A DNA stretch of 64,000 nucleotides from JAIVGV01 sp031425275 (GCA_031425275.1 JANPJA010000034.1:36683-100682); one strand, 5' to 3'. Shown: positions 49,860 to 58,843, numbered from the stretch's first letter. A program made the numbers and translations. Notes: generated by a model from the letters alone, not told the origin.

Positions 49860-50432
49860 TCAGGCCATCTCCACCCTCTCGTAAATCTCCGCCAGCGTCA
49901 GCGCGCACCCGACCGAGCTTAACTCTAAGCGTCCCTCCGCTCCCCGTATGTCAGCCAGCATCCAACGGTCATCCGCCTGCCTGACGTACTGCGTGACGTG
50001 GTAAGTATCCTGCGACACGAGCAAGTATTCACGGAGCGAAGGAAGAGATCGGTAGTACTCAAACTTGGCGTCGCGGTCGTAAGAGGCGGTGGATTTCGAG
50101 AGGACTTCGACGATCAAGGTGGGGTTTAGCAGGGTGTCAACTTCGGCGTCCTCGAACTCCAGTCGGCCGCAGACGACGATAACATCTGGGTACGTATAAA
50201 TATTGGCGAAGGGGATTCTCACGCGCATGTCCGCGACGTAAGCTTCACAATCGCGTCCGCGCAACTGCCCGCGCAACTCCGCTCCGAAATTTAGGGAGAT
50301 CAGGTTATGCCTTCTGCTGGCCCCGGTCATCGCGAAGATTTCGCCGTCGAAATACTCGCTCTTTGCTTCTGAGCGGCGCTCGATTGTGAGGTACTCGTCG
50401 GGCGTGATACATGTTTTCGCTTGACGGGACAT
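49860..50432 (-). CDS. Uma2-family (DUF820) putative restriction-type endonuclease
   Basis: A 190-residue protein of the Uma2 family. It has the N-terminal ITPDEYLTIERRSEAKSEYFDGEI block with conserved Glu, YPDVIVVCG with the catalytic Asp, and LIVEVLSKSTASYDR with E-x-L in place of the E-x-K of PD-(D/E)XK nucleases. The family is widespread in cyanobacteria, Chloroflexi and Acidobacteriota, often as many paralogues, and its role is not established. GGAGACG precedes ATG 50432. It stands alone; no methyltransferase or toxin partner is visible. Confidence 0.88.
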   Translation of the reverse strand: MSRQAKTCITPDEYLTIERRSEAKSEYFDGEIFAMTGASRRHNLISLNFGAELRGQLRGRDCEAYVADMRVRIPFANIYTYPDVIVVCGRLEFEDAEVDTLLNPTLIVEVLSKSTASYDRDAKFEYYRSLPSLREYLLVSQDTYHVTQYVRQADDRWMLADIRGAEGRLELSSVGCALTLAEIYERVEMA

Positions 50433-50491
50433 GATCGTCTCCTATGGGCGGGTCATCCAACCTGAGTATAGCATCACGCCCAAGGGCGGGC

Positions 50492-50848
50492 CTACGCTTT
50501 CAACAGAACTGTTTGAAGAGTTTCGACGGCCAGAGCGGCGGCGTGGCCCTTGCGCGCGGGGAGTCCGCCGAGGGCGCGGGTGATGTCTTGGCGGGTGATC
50601 CGGGCGGCCTCCGCGAGCGTCTTGCCCGCGAGCATTTCCGTGAGGGCGGAGCCGCAGGCGAGCGTCGGCGGGCAGCCGTAGGCGAGGAAGCGCGCCGCTT
50701 CGACGCGGCCTTCGCACAGGCGCAAGCTGAGGCGCAGCCGGTCGCCGCAGACGGGGTTCGTCAACTCGGCCGCCGCGTCGGCGTCCACTAACTCGCCGAC
50801 GTTTCGCGGGTTGGCGAGGTGGTCGCAAAAAGTATCGGAATAAGGCAC
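50492..50848 (-). CDS. IscU/NifU-like Fe-S cluster scaffold
   Basis: A 118-residue scaffold-type protein. It retains NPRNVGELVDA, NPVCGDRLRL (first ligand Cys and its Asp partner) and YGCPPTLACGSALTEML (second Cys plus an extra one). The third-ligand region reads RKGHAAALAVETL, where typical IscU has HC; the cysteine is replaced by alanine. This fits a variant group in which the scaffold is not canonical. It starts with GTG 50848, immediately beside an inverted repeat. The cysteine desulfurase gene is upstream on the same strand, which supports an Fe-S or thio-transfer role. Confidence 0.85.
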   Translation of the reverse strand: MPYSDTFCDHLANPRNVGELVDADAAAELTNPVCGDRLRLSLRLCEGRVEAARFLAYGCPPTLACGSALTEMLAGKTLAEAARITRQDITRALGGLPARKGHAAALAVETLQTVLLKA

Positions 50849-50854
50849 GAAACC

Positions 50855-50945
50855 AGTTTTCAGTTTTCAGTTTTCAGTTTTCAGCTTTGAGCATTCAATT
50901 CAGAAGCTATTGAAGCTGAAAACTAAAAACTAAAAACTGAAAACT
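50855..50945. repeat. AGTTTTC-family inverted repeat
   Basis: The left arm reiterates AGTTTTCAGTTTTCAGTTTT. The right arm reiterates AACTAAAAACTAAAAACTGA and ends GAAAACT. The core, about 28 bp, is AT-rich. It occupies almost the whole gap between the cysteine desulfurase and IscU-like genes. Confidence 0.92.
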
Positions 50946-50948
50946 CAT

Positions 50949-52157
50949 TTATGTCGTCACGCAAACGCGCTCGGCCAATTCCTGCTGGTAAAGCGGCGAG
51001 AGGCGGCGGAGGTTATCGACCGCGCGGGGGAGGACTTCGAGGACGTAGTCGATGTCTTCAACGGTGGTGTCTTTGCCGAGGCTGAAGCGAATCGAGCCGC
51101 GGGCCAACTCGTCGTTGCGGCCGAGGGCGCGGATGACGGGCGAGGGTTCGAGCGAGCCGGAGGAGCAGGCCGACCCCGTCGAAACCGCGACGCCCTGCAT
51201 GTCGAGGTTGATGAGCAGCCCCTCGCCTTCGATGAAGCGGAAGGAGATGTTCGAGAGGTGCGGGAGCCGCCGCGCGCGGTCGCCGTTGAGGACGATGTCC
51301 GAGACGCGCGACTCGACCCCGGCCTCGAAGCGGTCGCGCAGGCGACGCAGGTGCGCCGTCCGCTCCGGCAATTCCTCGCGCGCCAGTTGCGCGGCGCGAC
51401 CGTAGGCGACGATGAAGGGGACGGCCTCCGTGCCCGCGCGCCGCTCGCGCTCCTGATGACCGCCGATCGACTGCGGCGTGAGCCTGACGCTGCGGCGGAC
51501 GTAGAGCGCGCCGACGCCTTTCGGCGCGTTCAACTTGTGCGCCGACATCGAGAGCAGATCGCAGCCGAGCGCTTCGACATCCACGCCCATGCGTCCCGCC
51601 GCCTGCACGGCGTCCGTGTGGAGCCAGAGGTGCTTGCGGCCCCGCCCGCGCTCCTCGCGCACGAGCGCGCCGATCTCGGCGACGGGCTGGACGGTTCCGA
51701 TCTCGTTGTTGGCGAGCATGACGGTGACGAGCACGGTGTCGGGCCGGAGCGCGTCACGCACGTCCTCGACTCGCACCACGCCGTCCTCGTAAACCGGCAG
51801 GCGCGTCACTTCCCAGCCGCGCGTCTCCAAGGTGTCGCAGAGGCCGCGCACGGACGAATGCTCGATCTGCGAAGTGATGAGATGCCGGCCGTGTTCGGCG
51901 GCCGATTCGAGCGTCCCGCGGATGGCGAGGTTGTTGGCCTCCGTCCCGCCGGACAGAAAGACCATTTCGTTCGGGCGCGCGTTGATCAGAGCGGCGACTT
52001 CGCGCCGCGCCCGGTCAACGGCCGTGCGCGCCTCCTGCCCGTAGAAGTGGACGCTCGAAGCGTTGCCGAACCGCTCAGTCAGGTACGGCATCATCGCCTC
52101 GACCACCCGTGCGTCCACGGGCGTCGTCGCGCTGTTGTCCAGATAAACTCTACGCAT
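50949..52157 (-). CDS. Cysteine desulfurase (NifS/IscS type)
   Basis: Removes sulfur from cysteine to form an enzyme persulfide for Fe-S cluster or tRNA thiolation. The 402-residue PLP enzyme has MRRVYLDNSATTPVD, SGGTEANNLAI, SSVRG, the PLP lysine in SMSAHKLNAPKGVGA, and the active-site loop STGSACSSGSLEPS with the catalytic cysteine. The long loop places it in the IscS/NifS (group I) class. It precedes the IscU-like gene, separated by the AGTTTTC-family repeat. No IscR, ferredoxin or HscA/B gene is adjacent. Confidence 0.94.
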   Translation of the reverse strand: MRRVYLDNSATTPVDARVVEAMMPYLTERFGNASSVHFYGQEARTAVDRARREVAALINARPNEMVFLSGGTEANNLAIRGTLESAAEHGRHLITSQIEHSSVRGLCDTLETRGWEVTRLPVYEDGVVRVEDVRDALRPDTVLVTVMLANNEIGTVQPVAEIGALVREERGRGRKHLWLHTDAVQAAGRMGVDVEALGCDLLSMSAHKLNAPKGVGALYVRRSVRLTPQSIGGHQERERRAGTEAVPFIVAYGRAAQLAREELPERTAHLRRLRDRFEAGVESRVSDIVLNGDRARRLPHLSNISFRFIEGEGLLINLDMQGVAVSTGSACSSGSLEPSPVIRALGRNDELARGSIRFSLGKDTTVEDIDYVLEVLPRAVDNLRRLSPLYQQELAERVCVTT

Positions 52158-52164
52158 GGAAGAT

Positions 52165-52325
52165 TGTCCGTGGTCAGTAGTCCGTGGTCAGTTGCCTATG
52201 GTCGATTCCGTATCCCGTGGTTAGTTGCCCATCGCTCGTGTACTTTCGGCCGCCCACGCGAGCAAGCTGAACACAACTGACCATTGACAACTGACTAAAA
52301 CAACGGACAACGGGCGACTGACGGC
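52165..52325. repeat. GTCAGTG-family inverted repeat, copy 4 (diverged)
   Basis: Left arm GTCCGTGGTCAGTAGTCCGT and right arm AACTGACCATTGACAACTGA, with more decayed units than the other copies and a core near 75 bp. The remaining DNA to 52578 shows no ORF and includes a run of A+T around 52500-52520 (AAATTAAAAATTTCGG) that may carry the promoter of the next gene. Confidence 0.8.
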
Positions 52326-52578
52326 CGACCATCCCAAACTCAGCGACCCGCGCGGTTGAAACTCTCGCACGCGCGCCCGGTGCGGCCCGAAGCATTCCGA
52401 CGGATTCGAGTCTATGTCGCGGGCCGGCGGCGGTCAAGGCGGTCTAAAAAGTCTATTTGCCGCGACCGTGCGAAGTGGTAGCATGAGGCCGTTCGCGGCG
52501 ATCAAATTAAAAATTTCGGTATCGTCCGGCGCGGGCCTTTCCCGCCCAACTTTTCAGACCATCAGGAGCGAAACGAAG

Positions 52579-53640
52579 ATGCAGACCCCATCCAGAATCA
52601 ACGCCGCAGCCCTCGCCCTCGCACTGTTGACGGCATCCTCCCCGGCCGCCCGCGCCCGCCCCGCACGCTTCTCCGCCGATCCGCCGGCCGCCCCGGCGCA
52701 GCAGAACAGCGCGCTTGAGCGCGGCTACCGAACCGGCTACTCCGACGGCTATCAGGCCGGCTATCGCGACTCGGTCGAAGGCGCGCGGCGCGACGCCCGC
52801 GGCAAGGAAGACTACCGCAACGCCAACCGCGTTTACGTCCCCGCCTACGGCTCGCTCGAAAACTACCGCGACGGCTACCGGCAGGGCTTCGAGTCGGGCT
52901 ACGACTCCGGCTACGACCGGCGCGGCTTTGATTCCACCGTCCCGACCAACCTTCGCCCGCGCGGCGTCGCGGATGACGGAGCGGCCGACACGGCTTCGCG
53001 CAACGACGACGTTGTCGCGCGCCCCGCCGATGACCGTCCCGCCGCGAACGATCCCGCCGCAAGTCGTCCGGCGGACGACGCCTCGGCGGCGCGCGGCTCG
53101 ATCCAGATTCCGCTCGACACGACAATGCGAGTCGAACTCCTGAACAACCTCTCGACCGACGTGAGCCAGCGCGGCGACCGCTTCGAGGCGCGCGTCGTCG
53201 AGCCCGCAGAGTACGGCGGCATGGTCGTCACGGGCCGCGTCTCAAGCGTCCGGCGTCCCGGCAAGGTGCGCGGCTCCGGCCAGCTCCAACTCACGTTCCA
53301 ACAGATTCGCTCGGAGGACGGCCGCTGGGCCAACTTCAACGCGCAGGTCATCGAGGTCGTCTCCACGAGGACCGACTCGGGGGTCGGCGAGGTGGACGAA
53401 GAGGGCGGCGTCGGCGGCCGCAGCACGACGAAGGACGACGTGACGAAGGTCGGCGCGGCCACCGGCATCGGCGCGATCATCGGGGCCATTGCCGGCGGCG
53501 GCAAGGGGGCGGCCATCGGCGCGGTCATCGGCGCGGGCGTCGGCACTGGCGGAGTCATGACGGCCCGCGGCAAAGACATCCGCCTCGAACGCGGGCAGGA
53601 GCTTCGCATCCGTAGTTCGACCGACACCCGGATTCAATAA
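52579..53640 (+). CDS. Secreted glycine-zipper protein with tyrosine-rich GYRxGY repeats
   Basis: Function unknown; an envelope protein of 353 residues. A signal peptide (ALALALLTASSPAARA) is followed by GY repeats (ERGYRTGYSDGYQAGYRD; YRDGYRQGFESGYDSGYDR), an acidic/Ala disordered region, a beta-barrel-like domain (IQIPLDTTMRVELLNNLSTDVSQRGDR), and a Gly zipper (IGAIIGAIAGGGKGAAIGA). The last two modules match the protein encoded at 4658-5377, so the two are paralogues; this one adds the Tyr-rich repeats. AGGAG lies 10 bases before ATG 52579. Confidence 0.78.
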   Translation: MQTPSRINAAALALALLTASSPAARARPARFSADPPAAPAQQNSALERGYRTGYSDGYQAGYRDSVEGARRDARGKEDYRNANRVYVPAYGSLENYRDGYRQGFESGYDSGYDRRGFDSTVPTNLRPRGVADDGAADTASRNDDVVARPADDRPAANDPAASRPADDASAARGSIQIPLDTTMRVELLNNLSTDVSQRGDRFEARVVEPAEYGGMVVTGRVSSVRRPGKVRGSGQLQLTFQQIRSEDGRWANFNAQVIEVVSTRTDSGVGEVDEEGGVGGRSTTKDDVTKVGAATGIGAIIGAIAGGGKGAAIGAVIGAGVGTGGVMTARGKDIRLERGQELRIRSSTDTRIQ

Positions 53641-53651
53641 CTAATAAGACG

Positions 53652-53745
53652 AAGTGATGAGTAATGAGTAATGGGTGATGAGTTGAAGCAAAGGGTTTAA
53701 CTCATAACTCATCACTCATCACGCATCACTCATTACTCATCACTT
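53652..53745. repeat. TGATGAGTAATGAGT-family inverted repeat
   Basis: Left arm AAGTGATGAGTAATGAGTAA then TGGGTGATGAG; right arm reiterates CATCACTCATCACGCATCAC and ends ATTACTCATCACTT. Core of about 15 bp. Located between the glycine-zipper and citrate synthase genes. Confidence 0.92.
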
Positions 53746-53821
53746 GGCCCCCGTCGCTTGTCACCCGTCCCGCGCATTTGTTATCTTCAACGCATCTCAA
53801 ACAAAACGAGGTTCGACTGTC

Positions 53822-55024
53822 ATGAGCGACGGTAAGGAAGCGGCGGCACCCGCGGCCGGGAAGCAGGACGGGGGCGGCGGCGGAGGTGCGGCGGCGGCGG
53901 CGGCGAGTGCGGCCGGCGCGGGTTTGCGCGGCGTGGTGGCGGCCAGTTCGTCAATCGGCGATGTCAACGGCGAGCAGGGCGTGCTCATTTATCAGGGCTA
54001 CGACATCCACGATCTGGCCGAGCATTCGACCTTCGAGGAAACCGTCTTCCTGCTCTGGAACGGCCGGCTCCCGAAGCGCGAAGAGCTTGACGAGCTGCGG
54101 CGCAAGATCGGCGAGTGTTACGAGCTGCCCCCGCAGATCATCGACCTCGTCCGCACCTTCCCGAAAGACGCCGAGGTGATGGACATGCTCACCACGGCCG
54201 TCTCCGCCCTGACCTTCTACGCGCCCAACGCGCACGACATCTCGCGCGAGGCCGCGGTCGGCACGGCCATCCGTCTGACGGCCCAGTTTCCCGTCCTCGT
54301 CGCCGCCATCGAGCGCATCCGCAAGGGATCGGAGCCGGTCGCGCCCCGGCCCGACCTCAACATCGCCTCCAACTTCCTCTACATGCTCAAGGGCGTGGAG
54401 CCGTCCGAGCGCGAGGCGCGCATCTTCGACGTGTGCCTCGTCCTCCACGCCGACCACGAGTTGAACGCCTCGACCTTCACGGCCCGCGTCGTCGCCGGCA
54501 CGCTGGCCGACGTTTACGCCTCGGTGACCGCCGCGCTCGGCGCGCTCTCCGGCCCGCTCCACGGGGGCGCGAACACGAACGTGATGAAGATGCTGTTGGA
54601 GATCGACGATCCGTCGAAGATCGACGGCTGGTTGAAACAGGCCCTCGCCGAGAAGCGCAAGATCATGGGCATCGGCCACGCCGTCTATAAGACGGAAGAC
54701 CCGCGCGCCACGCACCTGCGCCGCTTCTCGCGCGAGATGGGCGAGGCCGGGGGCGAGACCAAGTGGTTCGAGATGTCGCAAAAGATCGAAGAGACCATGC
54801 TCCGCGAGAAGGGCATGTTCCCCAACGTCGATTTCTACTCGGCCTCGACCTACTACATGATGGGCATCCCGCTCGACCTCTACACTCCCATCTTCGCCGT
54901 CTCGCGCATCTCCGGCTGGACGGGCCACATCCTCGAACAGTACGCCAACAACAAACTGATCCGCCCGCGCGCCGAGTACATCGGCAAGCGAGACCTGAAA
55001 TACGTCCCCGTTGACGAGCGGTAG
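53822..55024 (+). CDS. Citrate synthase family protein
   Basis: Condenses acetyl-CoA with oxaloacetate at the start of the TCA cycle. The 400-residue product has the catalytic residues of citrate synthases: His in GPLHGGANTNVMKML, His in IMGIGHAVYKTEDPRATHL, and Asp in NVDFYSASTYYMMGIP. The length and ending (EYIGKRDLKYVPVDER) resemble the type I Gram-positive and archaeal kind; 2-methylcitrate synthase cannot be excluded. The first 35 residues are a Gly/Ala-rich low-complexity leader (runs of six G and six A) not seen in most members. ATG 53822. A hairpin repeat follows the gene. Confidence 0.92.
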   Translation: MSDGKEAAAPAAGKQDGGGGGGAAAAAASAAGAGLRGVVAASSSIGDVNGEQGVLIYQGYDIHDLAEHSTFEETVFLLWNGRLPKREELDELRRKIGECYELPPQIIDLVRTFPKDAEVMDMLTTAVSALTFYAPNAHDISREAAVGTAIRLTAQFPVLVAAIERIRKGSEPVAPRPDLNIASNFLYMLKGVEPSEREARIFDVCLVLHADHELNASTFTARVVAGTLADVYASVTAALGALSGPLHGGANTNVMKMLLEIDDPSKIDGWLKQALAEKRKIMGIGHAVYKTEDPRATHLRRFSREMGEAGGETKWFEMSQKIEETMLREKGMFPNVDFYSASTYYMMGIPLDLYTPIFAVSRISGWTGHILEQYANNKLIRPRAEYIGKRDLKYVPVDER

Positions 55025-55041
55025 TTAACACGGAAAAATTT

Positions 55042-55112
55042 ATAGGGGCAGGGCTGGTCCCTGCCCGTCGCTTTATTCAGAATGCGACGGGCAGGGACAA
55101 GCCCTGCCCCTA
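55042..55112. repeat. GGGGCAGGG-family inverted repeat, copy 3 (short core)
   Basis: Left arm ATAGGGGCAGGGCTGGTCCC (55042-55071) pairs with the right arm (55084-55112), the whole forming one long hairpin with a 12-nt loop. It lies between the convergent citrate synthase and CPBP genes, where it could work as a terminator. Confidence 0.9.
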
Positions 55113-55130
55113 CGGTTTTACACCGCGCGT

Positions 55131-56060
55131 TTAAGTCTCGTTTGGAGCGGATGGTGGGGCGACGATCTCGCCCGCGTCGCTCGTCGCCTTATTTGGCATC
55201 TCGCCGTCCGTGAATCGCTTCAACTCGGGGTCGGAGCGCAGCAGCCGCGTGCGCCAGACGAAGATCGTCGAGAGGATGACGACGACGGTGCAGGCCGCGC
55301 CGCCTTCGGGGCCGTACGCGCCGCCGGTCAGCCAGTCGCGGGTCGTCTCGGTCGGGCGGAAGAGGGCCGTCTCGGCGTATCTCGTGATGCCGCTGACGGG
55401 CAGGCCGAAGAGTGATCCCATCGCCCAGTTCCACGCCCAATGGAGGGCGAGCGGGAACCACAGGCTGCGCGTGCGCCGGTAGGCGACCGCGAGCCACACC
55501 CCCGCGAGTGCGGTATTGACGAAGGCGAAGGGGTGGAAGTTCGGGTTCAGCAAATGGATGGACGCGAACAACAACGACAGCAGGAGCGCGGAGGCCCAGA
55601 ACGGCCACGCGCGCATCGTCGTCTGGAGCGGGTAGCCGCGGAACAAAGCCTCCTCGGCCGCCGCCGGGATCAGCCACACCGCCGCGCCGCGCGCCGCCAG
55701 AGCCAGAGTGGTGAAGGCGAGGGCGGGCGGCGTGAAGGCGAAGCGGTAGCCGCCGAACAGTGTGCCGAGCAGCACGATCAGAATTATTGACGCGACGCCG
55801 AAGAGCGTGCCGAGCAGTAAGTCTCTCACCCACCCGCGATGTGGAGTCCAGCCGAGGGCGCGAAAGGGCAGCCCCTCGAACAGACGGGCGCAGGCCCAGC
55901 CGACGAACGTGGCCGCGAGGAGGAAGGGGAGACGGAGAGGGTCGCCCGTCAAGCTTCCCAAGGCCCCGTAAATCGAAAAGAACGCGGCGCAGAAAATGAG
56001 GAACCGCCAGCCGCCGCGCAGCCGTTCGTGTCGGTTGAGAAAGATGTCGAGTGGGGTCAT
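55131..56060 (-). CDS. CPBP-family intramembrane metalloprotease
   Basis: A 309-residue membrane protein with about eight hydrophobic helices. The ABI/CPBP motifs are AAEEALFRGYPL (EE..R), LFASIHLLNP (catalytic His) and ALHWAWNWAMG (H...N). In eukaryotes (Rce1) the family cleaves CaaX proteins; bacterial members have varied or unknown roles, including bacteriocin immunity. ATG 56060 (MTPLDIF) is preferred over the reading from 56192, which would overlap the divergent kinase promoter. There is no partner gene nearby. Confidence 0.86.
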   Translation of the reverse strand: MTPLDIFLNRHERLRGGWRFLIFCAAFFSIYGALGSLTGDPLRLPFLLAATFVGWACARLFEGLPFRALGWTPHRGWVRDLLLGTLFGVASIILIVLLGTLFGGYRFAFTPPALAFTTLALAARGAAVWLIPAAAEEALFRGYPLQTTMRAWPFWASALLLSLLFASIHLLNPNFHPFAFVNTALAGVWLAVAYRRTRSLWFPLALHWAWNWAMGSLFGLPVSGITRYAETALFRPTETTRDWLTGGAYGPEGGAACTVVVILSTIFVWRTRLLRSDPELKRFTDGEMPNKATSDAGEIVAPPSAPNET

Positions 56061-56183
56061 CGTCTGCGTGTGTGAAAGCGTCGGCGGAAGCCACCCGGAT
56101 TGTAACCGAAAGCGGCCGGGGGCGTCGCCGGCCGCGGTGAAGGAAACACGGCGGCGCGTGATAAACTCACGACCCGTGCCGCG

Positions 56184-58805
56184 ATGACTCAACGAACCGA
56201 GCCGCCATTAACTGACGAGGACGCACAGGCGACGCGCGCCGAGACGCCCAACGCCACGGGCGTCGAGACGCCTAATGCGCCGAGCGTCGAGTCGCCCCGC
56301 GCGACGCGCGACGACGCGCGCCCCGTCCGCCGCCGGGGCGCGCCGTGGCTCCTGGGCGGGCTTGTCCTCGCGCTGCTCTTCATGCTCGTGGCCTTGCAGT
56401 TCTTCGGCCTCTGGGAATTCATCACGCCCGACACGACGACCGACACGCTCCTCATCTACGCACTCTCGTCGCTCAACTTCGTCGCCTTCGTCGTCTTCAG
56501 TTTCATCTTCGTCCGCAACCTGCTGAAACTCCGGCGCGAGCGGCGCGAGCGTCAACTCGGCTCGAAGATCAAGACCCGCCTCGTGGTCTATTTCATCGCC
56601 GTCAGCTTGCTCCCGATCACCGCGCTCGCCGTCTTCTCGTATCTCTTCCTCAACCGCTCGCTCGAAAAATGGTTCAGCAGTTTGCCGGAGGCGGTTTTCC
56701 AACAGGCGCGCGAGGTGCAAGGGAACGAGGAGCGGCGGCAGGCCGTGAATCTCGACGAGATCGCCGCCGGGCTCGCCCCGCTGCTCGACGGCCAGACGCC
56801 CGAAGTCCTTCAACTCAAGCTCGCCCCGCTCGCGGAACAGATGCGGCTCTCCGCCCTCGGAGTCGTTTTCGCGAACGCGCCCGCCGCGGCAGTCCCGACC
56901 GAAGTGTTGCCGGGGCGGCCGGCCAACATCACCATCAACCGCGACGCCGATCCCGTCGAGTTCAACAACCTGCTGACCCGACTTCAAGACTCGCCCGACT
57001 CCGTCCCGCCGAAAGGGATGCGGCAAGGCGACAAACTTTTTGACCTCTCGGTCGCGACGTTCGGCGTCGGCAACAAGCTCGTCGTGGCCCGCGCGCGGCG
57101 TCCCGATCCGCAACTCGCCGAGCTAGTCAACAGCAGCGAGACCTTCGAGAACTTCAAGCGGCGGCAAAGAAAAGTGCGCCTGCTCGGACTCTCCACGCTC
57201 GGCCTGCTCACGCTGATGCTGCTCTTCGCCGCGACGTGGAGCGCGATCCATCTGGCGCGCGGCATCGGCACGCCCATCCGCACGCTGGCGGAAGCGGCCG
57301 ACGAAGTGGCGCGCGGCAACTTCTCCCACCGCGTCTCGGCCATCACCGACGACGAGCTAGGGCTGCTCGCCGATTCGTTCAACCAGATGACCGCCCAGCT
57401 CGAAGAAAACAGCGGCCGTCTCGAATCCAACGCGGACGAACTGGAAGCGAACTCCGCCGAATTGCGCGAGAAGAATCTCGCCCTCGGCGAGCGGCGCAAC
57501 TACATCGAGACCGTGTTGGAGTCGCTTTCGACGGGCGTGGTCTCGCTCGACGCCGCAGACCGCGTCACGACCATCAACGCCGCGGCCGTCTCGATGCTCC
57601 GGCTCGGCGAAGCCCCGCGCGCCGGCTCGCCGCTGGCCGGACTCCTCGTCGCCGAGGACACGGCCGCCCTCGAAAAAATTATCCGCCGGGCGCGCCGCGC
57701 GGGCCGCGCCGCGTGGCAGATGGAGCTTTCGCGCGGGACGCAGGATGACACGGGCGACGGCGCGGCCGGCACGCCCGTCGCCCTCACCGCGACCGCGCTC
57801 GGCGCGGCCTCGGACGCCGGCCGCGGCGTCGTGCTCGTCATCGAAGATTTGACCGAACTGCTCGCCGCGCAGCGCGCCGCCGCCTGGAGCGAGGTCGCGC
57901 GCCGCATGGCCCACGAGATCAAGAACCCGCTCACGCCGATCCAGCTTTCGGCCGAGCGCATCGCGCGCCAGTTCAGACGCGCCACCGGTCACGGCGAGAC
58001 GCGCGCGGTGGATCATGCCGGTCTCGCGGGCGAAGGGGACTTGAGAGCAGGTGTCGCGGCGGGCGGCGACGAGTCAACGGGCGTGCCGCGCCTAGCTCAA
58101 GTCGCGGGGCCGCTCGATCTCGGTGCCGCCGGTGAAAATGTTTTGCGCGACGCGGAATTGGAGCGCGTCGGCCGGGTCGTCGAAGACTGCACGGCGACCA
58201 TCACGCGCGAGGTGGCGGGCCTCAAGGCGATGGTCGATGAGTTCTCGCAATTCTCGCGGCTGCCGCACGCGCGGCTCGAACCGTCGGACTTAAACGAAGT
58301 CGTTCGACAGGCCGTCAAGCTCTACGAAGATCGGCTCGAAGCGACGCGCCTCGACGTGCTGCTCGCGCACACGCTCCCACACGCCCTGCTCGACCCCGAG
58401 CAGTTGCGCCGCGTGCTCGTCAACCTCATCGACAACGCGCTCGAAGCCCTGCCCGACGACGCCGCGGACGCCGAGCGTCGCGTGACCATCGCCACGGGCC
58501 ACGACCCCGCGCGGGGGCTGCTGCTCGTCGAAGTCGCCGACACCGGGCACGGCATCTCGCGGCACGACACGCAGCGACTTTTCCAACCCTATTTCTCGAC
58601 GCGCGGGCGCGGCACCGGCCTCGGCCTCGCCATCGTCCAACGCATCGTCTCCGACCACGGCGGGCGCATCCGCGCCGAGTCGAACCACCCGCGCGGCGCG
58701 CGCTTCATCGTCGAGCTGCCGGTTGCAGACGAGACGCAGAGGTCAGAGGCCAGAGGTCAGAGGCCGGAAGAAGAACAACTATCTTCTTCCAGCCCTAGCC
58801 ACTGA
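56184..58805 (+). CDS. NtrY-like membrane sensor histidine kinase with DHp insertion
   Basis: A 873-residue NtrY-type kinase. It has a disordered N-terminus, two N-terminal helices (about residues 57-110), a third (130-150), a periplasmic region, a helix (about 332-355), a HAMP, and a PAS-like domain. The H-box RRMAHEIKNPLTPIQLSAERI (His577) and the ATPase motifs NLIDNALEALP, DTGHGIS and GTGLGLAIV are intact. Between the two DHp helices, after about residue 597, lie about 50 extra residues (to about 655) that related kinases lack. The last ~22 codons and the stop are encoded by an inverted repeat. The regulator gene follows. Confidence 0.9.
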   Translation: MTQRTEPPLTDEDAQATRAETPNATGVETPNAPSVESPRATRDDARPVRRRGAPWLLGGLVLALLFMLVALQFFGLWEFITPDTTTDTLLIYALSSLNFVAFVVFSFIFVRNLLKLRRERRERQLGSKIKTRLVVYFIAVSLLPITALAVFSYLFLNRSLEKWFSSLPEAVFQQAREVQGNEERRQAVNLDEIAAGLAPLLDGQTPEVLQLKLAPLAEQMRLSALGVVFANAPAAAVPTEVLPGRPANITINRDADPVEFNNLLTRLQDSPDSVPPKGMRQGDKLFDLSVATFGVGNKLVVARARRPDPQLAELVNSSETFENFKRRQRKVRLLGLSTLGLLTLMLLFAATWSAIHLARGIGTPIRTLAEAADEVARGNFSHRVSAITDDELGLLADSFNQMTAQLEENSGRLESNADELEANSAELREKNLALGERRNYIETVLESLSTGVVSLDAADRVTTINAAAVSMLRLGEAPRAGSPLAGLLVAEDTAALEKIIRRARRAGRAAWQMELSRGTQDDTGDGAAGTPVALTATALGAASDAGRGVVLVIEDLTELLAAQRAAAWSEVARRMAHEIKNPLTPIQLSAERIARQFRRATGHGETRAVDHAGLAGEGDLRAGVAAGGDESTGVPRLAQVAGPLDLGAAGENVLRDAELERVGRVVEDCTATITREVAGLKAMVDEFSQFSRLPHARLEPSDLNEVVRQAVKLYEDRLEATRLDVLLAHTLPHALLDPEQLRRVLVNLIDNALEALPDDAADAERRVTIATGHDPARGLLLVEVADTGHGISRHDTQRLFQPYFSTRGRGTGLGLAIVQRIVSDHGGRIRAESNHPRGARFIVELPVADETQRSEARGQRPEEEQLSSSSPSH

Positions 58806-58842
58806 CCACTGACCACTGACCACTGACCACTGACCTCTGATT
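58739..58842. repeat. GTCAGAGG/GTCAGTG-type inverted repeat, copy 5, between ntrY-like and ntrX-like
   Basis: Left part AGGTCAGAGGCCAGAGGTCA, a perfect inner hairpin GGAAGAAGA/TCTTCTTCC (58766-58790), then CCACTGACCACTGACC units. It encodes the tail of the kinase and ends just before ATG 58844 of the response regulator, so it is within an operon. Confidence 0.88.
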
Positions 58843-58843
58843 T

